From positions 1-26,730 of the IMG/VR virus record IMGVR_UViG_3300028920_000235: 26,730 bases of DNA; one strand, written 5' to 3'. The first letter of the stretch is position 1. Every line of letters begins with the position of its first letter. Of this stretch, positions 14,019-22,306 are shown in pieces. This stretch comes from a virus. Both the position numbers and the translations under genes were made by a program. The notes beneath the pieces were generated by a model. It was not told the DNA's origin. It searched no databases and saw nothing but the letters and a program-made list of their open reading frames with translations.

Positions 14019-14181
14019 AAATTGCAAATACAAAGGAAGTGAAACACCTGTTGGTGATTATGTAATTTACATTTTTTGTGAAAAACATAAATACTGGACC
14101 AATGTTGAATCAGGTTGCAGTCTTATGAAATATTATCCTAAAACATTATTAAAAAATGACAGAACAAAAGCTTCAACATAA
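14008..14181 (+). CDS. Small Cys-rich protein, 57 aa (probable zinc knuckle)
   Basis: The frame runs from ATG 14008 to TAA 14179-14181, overlapping both neighbours (11 bases upstream, 26 downstream). Cysteines at residues 3, 6, 24 and 37 form CENC...CEKHKYWTNVESGC, suited to one zinc ion, with His27 as a possible alternative ligand. The CxxC ... C[DE]K..YWT pattern recalls the protein at 7181-7357. No named family recognised. Confidence 0.55.
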   Translation: MNCENCKYKGSETPVGDYVIYIFCEKHKYWTNVESGCSLMKYYPKTLLKNDRTKAST

Positions 14182-14587
14182 TCTGATAATGAAATTCAGT
14201 CAAAAGCATCCAGAACAACGTGGATTGCTTTTTGAAGTAAATAATGATACAGTGAACATGAAACATGCTGTAAAAAGGCGATCCATGGGGATGATTGCCG
14301 GTGTTTCTGATCTTGTTTATGTTATTCCTAAATGTGCAATTATTGCAGGAATTGAATTGAAAGCTGAAGGATCCACACACAAAACAACACACATCAAGAA
14401 TCAAATTGAATGGGGACAAAAGATCATTGATCAAGGTGGATTCTATTTAATTACTTCAAGTTTAGATAATGCTTTGTTTTTTATTGAATCTTTAATGAAT
14501 GATGATTATATTTCAGCAATAAAACTTCAGCAAAAATGCATTCTTTTTGCTTTCAAGCAGATGAATAAAAAAACTATAAAATTTTAG
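14156..14587 (+). CDS. VRR-NUC domain nuclease, 143 aa
   Basis: The residues follow the VRR-NUC layout: Glu3 in the first helix, Asp52 in GVSDL (49-53), Glu67-x-Lys69 in IELKAEG, and Gln83 in NQIEWGQK. Phage VRR-NUC proteins are PD-(D/E)xK enzymes thought to cut branched DNA, such as Holliday junctions. Here it would resolve intermediates of the exonuclease/annealing pathway encoded upstream. Length is typical of single-domain phage members. ATG 14156 overlaps the Cys-rich gene by 26 bases. Confidence 0.85.
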   Translation: MTEQKLQHNLIMKFSQKHPEQRGLLFEVNNDTVNMKHAVKRRSMGMIAGVSDLVYVIPKCAIIAGIELKAEGSTHKTTHIKNQIEWGQKIIDQGGFYLITSSLDNALFFIESLMNDDYISAIKLQQKCILFAFKQMNKKTIKF

Positions 14588-14590
14588 AAT

Positions 14591-14971
14591 ATGAAAAAAA
14601 TAAAAGAAGGACAAAAAATTTATTTTTTAGGTGAAGATTTGCCATTTAAAGTGATAATTGCTGATGAAAACTTTGCTATCTGCACCAGAGATTTATGCAA
14701 GAAATATGATTCTGAATTGTTAGAACATGAAGTTGAAATGGATGCATATTCTTCTATTGAAGAAGCATATCACAACACGAAGAATGAAATGGTTTATTCC
14801 ATAATCGACTTTAAAAACAATGTAAGGGGACCCCATGATTTTGTTTTTAATCCATATGATTTTAAAGATATTAATTCAATTAAAGAACTATTAAGTGATT
14901 TAATATCTGGGAAAGCTGATATTTCAGGAAGAAATATGTGTGATTTAAACATTGACTGGAATAAAACTTGA
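14591..14971 (+). CDS. Hypothetical protein, 126 aa
   Basis: This is the last gene of the rightward block, starting 3 bases after the nuclease stop. It opens with a short beta-like stretch (GQKIYFLGEDLPFKVIIAD) similar in pattern to the start of the protein at 11461-11676, then has an acidic helical middle and a C-terminal part (GPHDFVFNPYDF) of unknown role. No membrane segment. No family recognised. Confidence 0.65.
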   Translation: MKKIKEGQKIYFLGEDLPFKVIIADENFAICTRDLCKKYDSELLEHEVEMDAYSSIEEAYHNTKNEMVYSIIDFKNNVRGPHDFVFNPYDFKDINSIKELLSDLISGKADISGRNMCDLNIDWNKT

Positions 14972-15052
14972 CATTAAAAAAATATTGTTATACATTTACT
15001 ATCTCATTGTAATTGTAATTTTTTCATAAGGTTTAAATGGTTTAATTATTTG

Positions 15053-15081
15053 AAAAGCAGCTTTTAAAAGCTGCTTTTTTT
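15053..15081. terminator. Bidirectional terminator hairpin between convergent gene blocks
   Basis: The 26 bases at 15053-15078 are a perfect palindrome: AAAAGCAGCTTTT followed by its complement AAAAGCTGCTTTT. On the plus strand a T run continues to 15081. The minus-strand copy also ends in TTTT. It sits between the end of the rightward block (14971) and the end of the leftward tail block (stop at 15080-15082). The GC core GCAGC stands out in an AT-rich gap. It could terminate transcription from both sides. Confidence 0.8.
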
Positions 15082-15553
15082 ATGCAGATGTTTTTATGTT
15101 GTCAATCTTTCCATTTGAAATGTCAAGTGTTATTCCAGGCCAGGATCCACCAACAGCACTAAATGCTGCTGCAAGTTTTGTGTTTAATTCAAGGATAAAA
15201 GCTTGAAAATCTAAATTTAATCCATTATATTTCACAAGAAAATCACCGGATCCACCAATTTCACAAGTTCCATCATTTTTTAATAATATATCAAACACTT
15301 CAGAACCATCAGAATCTGTTGCATAAATTCTAAATTCACCTTCTTCTGTTTTGTCTGAATTATTTAAATAACCAAGTATAACAGACTGTGCAACATCACT
15401 TGTCTTACAAAATACAGCAATCTGATCTTTTACAGGTTTAGAATCAATTCCAAAAGGCGAAACAGAATCAGCAGTTTGCACATCTGATTTTCCATATCTT
15501 AAAACCTTAATAAATTCACTGGTCGCTTCTTTTACTCTTGTTAAACTAATCAT
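15080..15553 (-). CDS. Baseplate spike/assembly protein, Mu gp45-like, 157 aa
   Basis: The N-terminal region has the Mu gp45 type of sequence: SVSPFGIDSKPVKDQIAVF, matching the (P)YGxDSRP...A pattern of that family. A small beta domain and a Gly-rich stretch (CEIGGSGDFLVKYNG) follow. In Mu the homologue forms the trimeric central spike that pierces the outer membrane. I cannot see the HxH iron site typical of some spike tips. It is the last gene of the leftward block and overlaps the gp44-like gene by 4 bases. Confidence 0.75.
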   Translation of the reverse strand: MISLTRVKEATSEFIKVLRYGKSDVQTADSVSPFGIDSKPVKDQIAVFCKTSDVAQSVILGYLNNSDKTEEGEFRIYATDSDGSEVFDILLKNDGTCEIGGSGDFLVKYNGLNLDFQAFILELNTKLAAAFSAVGGSWPGITLDISNGKIDNIKTSA

Positions 15554-16548
15554 TCAAAAATATTTTTAAAATCAGTATTGCTGTAAATCTCAGGTAAAAC
15601 ACAAGTGACAACATATTTATCAATTGTTTTTGAAGATCCTGATATTTGGACCTGTTCAACAAATAATTCTGTTGGCTTGTTGATTTTAATGGAAGGTGCA
15701 ACAAGACTGATTGTGTTTCCTACGTTTACAAATTTAGTTGTTTTAAAGTTTATTTTTATACTTGAAAGCTCTGATGATAAAGCATTTCTTGCTGCTTTTT
15801 TCACATCAAAAACATCACCTGAATTCATTTTTTTTACTGAAGGTCTAAATTTATCAACATATGGATTTTGAATTGTGTGTTCAGTTGCATCTGGATTATC
15901 TTTTGAAGCTTCCTTTAAAATAGTAATTTCACTATGTAATAACTGACTATTAATGTAAAGTTGTATATTTTCAATGCCTGGATTCCCTTCTTCAAAATAA
16001 ACAACAGGTCTAAATTTTGATTGATCATATCTTGAAAAAACCAATTCACCAAAATTATTTCTTGTTAAAAATATATTTCTTTGTGAAGCTAAATTGTTTA
16101 AAAATTGTTTTATAGTAATTCCAGGTTCAGTTGAAACTTTTGCATATTTTTTTTCAAGATCATCAATTACATTAGATGTAAAAACATATTTAAGTCCAAA
16201 TGCTTCCAATATTCGTTCGCTTATCTGTATTAATGATAAGTTATCAAATTGTAAGGGATATAAAGAAACAGGAATATTGCAATCTTCAAGTATTCCTGGC
16301 AATCCATAACCATTTATTCTTATCAATTCAGGTTTAGATGTAGATCTTAATTTTGGTGCTAAAATAGTTCCTGTAATTAATAAATTATTATTATCATCAA
16401 ATATTTTACATTCAGGGTATTTTAAAAAATATTCTAAAACATCACGTTTTGCAGAAAAAGAAAATGCATCTGCAATGGAATTATATTTTAAAATAATCCT
16501 ATAATCTGAAAAAAAATTGTAGTTTTTATTATTAACTTCTATTTTCAT
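15550..16548 (-). CDS. Baseplate hub protein, Mu gp44-like, 332 aa
   Basis: The sequence has the hub-protein layout of Mu gp44/P2 gpD relatives: an N-terminal beta domain (MKIEVNNKNYNFFSDYRII...FSFSAKRD), a region for inserting the ring (VSLYPLQFDNLSLIQISERI) and PGITIKQFLNNLASQRNIFLTRNNFGELVF, typical of this family. It forms the central ring of the baseplate to which the spike attaches. It overlaps its upstream neighbour by 4 bases and the spike gene by 4 bases. Confidence 0.85.
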   Translation of the reverse strand: MKIEVNNKNYNFFSDYRIILKYNSIADAFSFSAKRDVLEYFLKYPECKIFDDNNNLLITGTILAPKLRSTSKPELIRINGYGLPGILEDCNIPVSLYPLQFDNLSLIQISERILEAFGLKYVFTSNVIDDLEKKYAKVSTEPGITIKQFLNNLASQRNIFLTRNNFGELVFSRYDQSKFRPVVYFEEGNPGIENIQLYINSQLLHSEITILKEASKDNPDATEHTIQNPYVDKFRPSVKKMNSGDVFDVKKAARNALSSELSSIKINFKTTKFVNVGNTISLVAPSIKINKPTELFVEQVQISGSSKTIDKYVVTCVLPEIYSNTDFKNIFE

Positions 16549-17747
16549 ACATAATAAACGATTTTACGCCCTTTTTTTAGAATTAAATATTCTTTTAATG
16601 CAATATCATTCTGGCTAATAAATAAATCAATATTATCATCACCAGGTCCATAAAAACGATGTGCTAAATTTATTATATTATTATCTTTTTCTAAAATATG
16701 TGTTCTTTCTTGTTTACTATTAAAAGCAACATCTGATAAAGATCCTAATGTGAAATTAATAATATAATCTAATTTAAGTGATAATTCTTTGTTTTGATCA
16801 TAAGAAAGATCATCAAGATTAGTCAAAAAAGTATTGTATGCATTAAATAAAGATTCTATAATTAAAACAACTGAAGATCTGTTTCCAAATTCTTCAATAT
16901 CTGTATTTATTAAGTTCTTAGATAATTCAGTTAACAATGTTGTTGACTGTGATTCATATAATATTTGTTTTTCTTCAGTGGTTTCAGATCCTAAAAAAAT
17001 AGAAGCAAAATCATTAAAAACATTAAGCATTTGATCAACTTTTTGATTTACATTCTGTTTTATAAGAAAAGGAAAATTAATCAAATCAATTGCCTGACTT
17101 ATATATCTTGAAGCATCAGAAATTAAACCCTGCGCTGCTGATGATGCTGTTCTAATTTTATCTTTAAGCAAAGCAGCATCTGAATCTGATTGAATTAAAA
17201 CATTATATCTGGAACCTGTATTTAAAACAGAATCATTTGCAGGATCAATTGTTTCAGGTGATGGTGTTTCTATTTCATCAACAAAAACAGCTTCTGTTTC
17301 TTCATCTAATTCTGATTTTTTAAATTCAATTTCCTTAATTGCATTTATTTCATCACTTGGATATTTTTGACTTATTGTTTCCCATACTACACCAGTTATT
17401 TTTGACACATTATATTGTGAATTATCAATTGTAAGATTCAAAGGTTGTACAGATATTTCACCATAAAAAGGATGTGAAATTTTCCACGGCCGTTTATCTT
17501 GTGCTGACAATTCAAAAGCATTTGATTGATCAATACAATCTTCACCTTGAAAATATAATAAAATAGGATATTGTTTGCCCTGCATTTCTTTTCTTTCAAC
17601 ATAAGTTCCTTGTATTCCTATGAAATCAAAACCTTCAGTGTTGAACCTTATGTTTTTAATTGAATTCTTCCATAATGGCTTGTATGTTTTCCCATCACCA
17701 GTTATTATAATTAATTCAGTTTCCTTAAGTCTTGTTAACCAACTCAT
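16545..17747 (-). CDS. DNA circularisation/tail protein, Mu gp43 (N)-like, 400 aa
   Basis: The N-terminal 120 residues follow the DNA-circularisation protein family: a beta strand set with GIQGTYVERKEMQGKQYPIL, then ISHPFYGEISVQPLNLTI (family pattern HPxxG.l.v). A Ser/Glu-rich linker and a long helical region follow, and the end (IINLAHRFYGPGDD...LKKGRKIVYYV) recalls the LysM-like tail end of this family. In Mu-like phages it joins the tail tube to the baseplate hub. The neighbours, gp44- and gp45-like genes, fit this order. Confidence 0.75.
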   Translation of the reverse strand: MSWLTRLKETELIIITGDGKTYKPLWKNSIKNIRFNTEGFDFIGIQGTYVERKEMQGKQYPILLYFQGEDCIDQSNAFELSAQDKRPWKISHPFYGEISVQPLNLTIDNSQYNVSKITGVVWETISQKYPSDEINAIKEIEFKKSELDEETEAVFVDEIETPSPETIDPANDSVLNTGSRYNVLIQSDSDAALLKDKIRTASSAAQGLISDASRYISQAIDLINFPFLIKQNVNQKVDQMLNVFNDFASIFLGSETTEEKQILYESQSTTLLTELSKNLINTDIEEFGNRSSVVLIIESLFNAYNTFLTNLDDLSYDQNKELSLKLDYIINFTLGSLSDVAFNSKQERTHILEKDNNIINLAHRFYGPGDDNIDLFISQNDIALKEYLILKKGRKIVYYV

Positions 17748-18460
17748 TTTAAATATTTTTTAATTTGTTTTTCAGCGTTCTTTTTAAAAAATACACCCAT
17801 ATTGCTTGATGCTTTTAATCCTGCCGGACCAATAAAAGGTGCTTTTTGTAAACTGACAGATCTTCCTTTTTCATAAGAATATAATGGATCAGCTTTAATA
17901 AATAAATTACTATTTCCTTGTTTTTTTATAGTCCTTATATGCAAAAGTACATTTTCAAACAATACAAATCCATTTTTTCCGGCCTTAAATGCAGCTTTTA
18001 TAAATCCCTGATCTTTAAAAATTGGTTTTCTTCCTTTATTTTTGCTTTTTATGTTTTTTAAATAAAACCTTTTTGAAACTAATTTTGATTGACTTTTTGA
18101 AACTCTGGATGGATTCATTGGAATAAAATCACGATTTTTAACTGTTCCACCAAATTCCTGTTTGTTAAGTTCATCACCTGCATTTGATTTCCCTTTAATA
18201 ACACCCATTTCTGACTGCATTTGATTAATATTAAAAGTATTTGAAACCTTATTTACAGATGTGTGTGACCTTATAAATGATTTTTTTCTTGTTGTAAATT
18301 TTGATGCAAATGTTTTTTCAACATGCTTTTGTTTTGCTTCAAATGCAGCATCATTTAATGTTGCACGAACCGCAACTGGCAATGCAGACTTGTGAACTTT
18401 TTCAAGTTTATTTGCAAGCTTTACAGCTTCATCTGTATTGACATCAAATGCATGTTTCAT
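17744..18460 (-). CDS. Tail completion/minor tail protein Z-like, 238 aa
   Basis: The N-terminal helices (KLANKLEKVHKSALPVAVRA, TLNDAAFEAKQKHVEKTF) match the pattern of minor tail protein Z and HK97 gp10-like tail proteins, in which helix residues AxRxxLNxxAxxxxxxxx are conserved. It is basic throughout and Lys-rich. Its start overlaps the preceding stop by one base (TAATG) and its end overlaps the gp43-like gene by 4 bases. The assignment rests on the first 60 residues only and is moderate. Confidence 0.55.
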   Translation of the reverse strand: MKHAFDVNTDEAVKLANKLEKVHKSALPVAVRATLNDAAFEAKQKHVEKTFASKFTTRKKSFIRSHTSVNKVSNTFNINQMQSEMGVIKGKSNAGDELNKQEFGGTVKNRDFIPMNPSRVSKSQSKLVSKRFYLKNIKSKNKGRKPIFKDQGFIKAAFKAGKNGFVLFENVLLHIRTIKKQGNSNLFIKADPLYSYEKGRSVSLQKAPFIGPAGLKASSNMGVFFKKNAEKQIKKYLK

Positions 18461-19095
18461 TAATTTCCTGTTCCATAAACTATATAAAAACCTAATGAAT
18501 CAATGGAAGGATTTGACAAAGCGTTTGCAGGCAAAGCATCTGGTGATGGTTGGAAATAAAATTTATTATAAAGGCCACCACTTCTGAAATAAATTTTATG
18601 TTCTTTTACCGTGGTTCCATTTACTGAAAAAGCATCCCAATACACTAAATTTATATCATTACCATCTGCCATTGATGGAACATATCCTGTTGGTGGATCC
18701 CATAATTCCAAAACAGATCCGATTAATGCACCTGCTGTATTTGGTAATTTATTGCACCATAAATGAACATTTCCTGCATTATCCTTAAAATATCTAAGTT
18801 TTGATTCAACATTTGTTGTATCATCCCATCCCTGTCCTGATATCAAAGTTGCATCAATCCAATCTTCCTGTATTTGAAGTGTCTTTTTTAATGCTTCAAT
18901 TAACTGATATCCATTTGCTTCATTATCTTCATTCCCATTAGGTGTTAATCCGGCTAAATTCATTAATTTTTGAAAAAATTGAATTGGATCCTGATTGACA
19001 CCTTCACCAACTAATGTTTCATGGTCTTTTATTTTGCCATTTAAAAAATCAGCATCTGAATTATCAATTCCTTGTTGTAAACTTAAATCTTTCAT
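18460..19095 (-). CDS. Probable tail fibre/receptor-binding protein, 211 aa
   Basis: It follows the gp48-like gene, where Mu-like phages carry their fibre genes. The N-terminus is helical (SLQQGIDNSDADFLNGKIKD), leading to a Gln/Leu-rich segment (YQLIEALKKTLQIQEDWI). The C-terminal 120 residues are aromatic and beta-rich (VHLWCNKLPN, IYFRSGGLYNKFYFQ), suited to a trimeric tip. I prefer ATG 19095, just after the preceding stop at 19100, over an upstream TTG at 19113. The fibre assignment is mainly contextual. Confidence 0.55.
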   Translation of the reverse strand: MKDLSLQQGIDNSDADFLNGKIKDHETLVGEGVNQDPIQFFQKLMNLAGLTPNGNEDNEANGYQLIEALKKTLQIQEDWIDATLISGQGWDDTTNVESKLRYFKDNAGNVHLWCNKLPNTAGALIGSVLELWDPPTGYVPSMADGNDINLVYWDAFSVNGTTVKEHKIYFRSGGLYNKFYFQPSPDALPANALSNPSIDSLGFYIVYGTGN

Positions 19096-19099
19096 AATA

Positions 19100-20653
19100 T
19101 TATATATAATCAATTAGTAAAAATCCGGCTGTTTGCACAGGTTTAATGTTTAACATTAAAAGCCTGAATTCATTCTTTCTTTCTTCATCTACATTTGCCC
19201 TTGTTCCAAAAACTTCACCACCAATAAAAAATGTGAATCTTAAATTTATATTATCCCCAAAATTAAATGATTCATCTTTTAATTCATCAACATAATTTGC
19301 AATTTTAGTGTATTCCAAAGCATCCGGATTATCATAAACACTAGCACCATAATAAATATCACCATACAAAGATGCAATTGGATTGTAAACTTCATAATTT
19401 CCACCACCTGCATCAAATCTATTTTCATGAACATAAACATCAAATCCTGCTGACCTCAATTGGCCCTGTAAATATAAATAATGTTGTCTTGCAGGAATAT
19501 CACCTGGATGTTGCATTTTTCTTAAAATTGACGCTTTTCTTTCTTCTAAAGTTAAATTTGTATTTATATACAATCCCAATGCACGTTCCCAATTAAATGC
19601 ATCTTCTTCAGTAAAATCATTATTATCTGGCAATATACTGCTTAAAATATCAACATTTGCTTTCAATGCTCTGCTTTCTGACAATGATAAACCTTCATGG
19701 AATTTTGAAAAAATATTTTGATAATTTAACCACCATGCACGACCTGTTGGATATAATTGTTTTGACAATTTAACTAATTGATCTTTAAATATTAAAGTAT
19801 TATAAGTGACTGTAATATCTGAAATTTTTATTCTGTGATTTCCTGAATCAACAATTATTAATGTTTCATCATGACAAAATCCCATTAATGGAAAATAAAA
19901 TTCATCATCACCAGATCCAACAGTTCCATATGAATCAATAAAATTACTACTTCCATTAAAAAATAATATTTTTTGATCCTGTCTATCCACAACAGCAAAA
20001 ACACCATCTTCATCAATAATATTTATTATTCCTGTTGGATAATTAAAAACAGTATCTGAAACCTTAACAATAAAAAATCCAGTTAAATTAAATGTTTTTA
20101 CATCTTCATTTCCAGAATCTGCAATAATAAGATTATTATTTACAACTGCAATTCCTTCTGGAAATTTAAATTGATGATCACTAGATCCATAACTTCCAAA
20201 TTCAAATAAAAATGTTCCTGCAATTGTGTGTGTTTTTATTCTATGATTTTGCTTATCTACAATATAAAGATTATTGTTATTATAAGTAATTCCAACAGGA
20301 TATTTAAAATTTGAATTTCCTGTTCCTTCAGATCCAAATTCAGATAAAAATGTTCCATTAACTTGATGTTTTTTTATTCTGTGATTTGCTGAATCTGTTA
20401 TATATAAATCAGTTCCATCATTAGTAATGCATTCCGGAAATAAAAAATTATCATTTCCGGATCCATTTGTTCCAAATTTACGCAAATAAACACCATCTAA
20501 ATCAAAAACCTGAATTCTATGATTCTGCTTATCTACAATAAAAATTTCATTATTTAAAACCGTTATTCCTGAAGGGAAAGAAAATTGACCATCACCTGAT
20601 CCATTTGAACCAAAAGAACTATTATATAAAACATCAACAGAAAAATCAGCCAT
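19100..20653 (-). CDS. NHL six-repeat propeller fused to Mu gp48/YmfQ-like baseplate protein, 517 aa
   Basis: Residues 12-286 hold six NHL repeats, each of the form FGS.G.G...F.(F/Y)P.GI......(L/I)YI.D..NHRI..., which should close as one six-bladed beta-propeller. From about residue 288 the sequence is a Mu gp48/YmfQ-type tail protein: LSKQLYPTGRAWW, a helical part, then DAFNWERALGLYIN, matching the WExxLGL motif of that family. Homologues are short baseplate proteins that link to the fibres. The propeller is an extra domain at the N-terminus; it could bind a cell-surface glycan or protein, or stabilise the fibre hub. No stop or frameshift separates the two parts, so the fusion looks real. 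Confidence 0.85.
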   Translation of the reverse strand: MADFSVDVLYNSSFGSNGSGDGQFSFPSGITVLNNEIFIVDKQNHRIQVFDLDGVYLRKFGTNGSGNDNFLFPECITNDGTDLYITDSANHRIKKHQVNGTFLSEFGSEGTGNSNFKYPVGITYNNNNLYIVDKQNHRIKTHTIAGTFLFEFGSYGSSDHQFKFPEGIAVVNNNLIIADSGNEDVKTFNLTGFFIVKVSDTVFNYPTGIINIIDEDGVFAVVDRQDQKILFFNGSSNFIDSYGTVGSGDDEFYFPLMGFCHDETLIIVDSGNHRIKISDITVTYNTLIFKDQLVKLSKQLYPTGRAWWLNYQNIFSKFHEGLSLSESRALKANVDILSSILPDNNDFTEEDAFNWERALGLYINTNLTLEERKASILRKMQHPGDIPARQHYLYLQGQLRSAGFDVYVHENRFDAGGGNYEVYNPIASLYGDIYYGASVYDNPDALEYTKIANYVDELKDESFNFGDNINLRFTFFIGGEVFGTRANVDEERKNEFRLLMLNIKPVQTAGFLLIDYI

Positions 20654-20661
20654 TTTTAAAC

Positions 20662-21828
20662 TTAAGTTAAATTATCTAAATAAGGAATATCACCATCAGT
20701 GAATTCATAAATTGTTATTGGATTTCCATCAACTTCAACAGTCAAAGATTCAAATGTTGCATTATTTCCTAAAACACTTCTAACAACACCATAAATGTCT
20801 GTTTCATACAACAAATCAGTCTGTTGATCATTAGGATCATCTGCACCATCAACAAAAGGCCTAATGTTAAATAAAAATGAAACAATTGCATCTTCTATTG
20901 ATGAAATATATGATGAATCACTTAAATTAGTTATTTCAATATCAACTGGCAAAACGTTAACAGGAAGATAATTGATTTGAAAAGCACTTATTGGACGCCT
21001 TCCTCGTTCATTTAATGGTTTTGTTGTGTCTGGATCAAATTCAACAACTTCTTCAACATCATCTAAAATTGCAGATGATGGTGTTCCATATCCATCAGTT
21101 GAATCATCTGGATTTGCTTCAACATATAAATCAATAATCCCTGGATCACCTGATTTTGCATATGGATAAACCTTCCTTACACCTTGTGCATCTGCGGACC
21201 ATTCCCTGTAATCCGTTTTTGCACCACCTTGTGATTCAAGCCTATATGCTGCAATTACTTTTTCCCTATATTCTTCAGTTGTTTCTGCTTCCAAAGGGGT
21301 TGTGTCTACACTCGAAACTGTTCCAAAACTATTCACATCAGCAATGGGTTGTGTTACCTGTAAACTATCACCAACATTTAAAGCTGCATTTGCACCAAGG
21401 TCCAAAGCTCTTAAGGAAATGCTTCCTGATGTACCTGTAAATGTAAATAAAGTATCTAAGACAAATAATTTATCCGGTGATGTTGCAGTGTCTAAACTTT
21501 TGTAAGTTGTTCCAGGTGCAATTGTAGCACCAATGGATCCAGAAACAGCAACAGTGTATTCACCTGCTGTTGCAGCATTTGGATATCTTCCAAGTTTAAC
21601 AAATCCAAATCTGCTTAATGTTCCATTCAAACTTTCAGGATCTGCAAGGTCCGGAAAAACATTTTTATACGTAAATGCATTTGTTAAATAAAATATCTTC
21701 AATTTAGCAGCTTGGACAACAGAAAATGCAATTATCACAGCTTTTCCAATAACAGAACTGGTCCCTAATTTATTGCGCAAATCAGCTAAAATTGAAGTAT
21801 ATAAATCATTTAATGTTGGTGTTGTCAT
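20662..21828 (-). CDS. Baseplate wedge protein J, Mu gp47-like, 388 aa
   Basis: This is the baseplate J family. After a helical N-terminus it has the beta-rich middle with SGSIGATIAPGTTY (family: G..G..ipaGt.l), a region of Ala/Gly-rich strands, then TEEYREKVIAAY and the conserved QGGAKTDYREWSADAQGV (typical [GS]GxxxDYxxWA). A C-terminal part carries LPVNVLPVDIEI and two helices. It should form the outer wedge of the baseplate. It starts 4 bases after the gp46-like stop. Confidence 0.92.
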   Translation of the reverse strand: MTTPTLNDLYTSILADLRNKLGTSSVIGKAVIIAFSVVQAAKLKIFYLTNAFTYKNVFPDLADPESLNGTLSRFGFVKLGRYPNAATAGEYTVAVSGSIGATIAPGTTYKSLDTATSPDKLFVLDTLFTFTGTSGSISLRALDLGANAALNVGDSLQVTQPIADVNSFGTVSSVDTTPLEAETTEEYREKVIAAYRLESQGGAKTDYREWSADAQGVRKVYPYAKSGDPGIIDLYVEANPDDSTDGYGTPSSAILDDVEEVVEFDPDTTKPLNERGRRPISAFQINYLPVNVLPVDIEITNLSDSSYISSIEDAIVSFLFNIRPFVDGADDPNDQQTDLLYETDIYGVVRSVLGNNATFESLTVEVDGNPITIYEFTDGDIPYLDNLT

Positions 21829-21832
21829 GTTT

Positions 21833-22306
21833 TTATATTGTTATTGTTTCAATTAATTCTTGTTTTGTGCCATCCCAAATAAACTTAACTTTTGTTGATT
21901 GTTGATCAGGTTCCTGCAAATCAACTTCTAATTGAAATTTATTAATTCCAACAATAGATCCTTCAACTTCAATATTTGCATATTTTTTTAAATATTTTAA
22001 ATCTTCCAATGCTGCATCTTCTAACAATGAAATTCCTGCTGAATTCAATGCAACTTCTGTCAATCTTTTTTCAAATAAAGAATTAAACTGAAATTCTTCA
22101 TCTAACAATTCATTTCCAAACCAATCAAGTCTTTGATCTAATTCACTTAAATCATCAGATGTGCTTTGTTCAATATTTCCACCAAATAAAGCCAAATAAA
22201 CTTGATTTGTTAATCCGGATATTGATATGATATCATCATTTTCAATTCTCAAATCACCACCTGATCCGGATTCATATATCATTATATCAATTATGTCGGC
22301 TGCCAT
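21833..22306 (-). CDS. Baseplate wedge protein, Mu gp46-like (gp25-type), 157 aa
   Basis: It has the Mu gp46 layout: an N-terminal strand with GGDLRIENDDI, a loop (LTNQVYLALFGG), then SELDQRLDWFGNELLDEEF, equivalent to the RRGWWGD-type motif of this family, followed by helices and strands. These proteins belong to the T4 gp25 type and help trigger sheath contraction. It overlaps the tape measure gene by 16 bases, with its start inside the tape measure C-terminus. Confidence 0.8.
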   Translation of the reverse strand: MAADIIDIMIYESGSGGDLRIENDDIISISGLTNQVYLALFGGNIEQSTSDDLSELDQRLDWFGNELLDEEFQFNSLFEKRLTEVALNSAGISLLEDAALEDLKYLKKYANIEVEGSIVGINKFQLEVDLQEPDQQSTKVKFIWDGTKQELIETITI

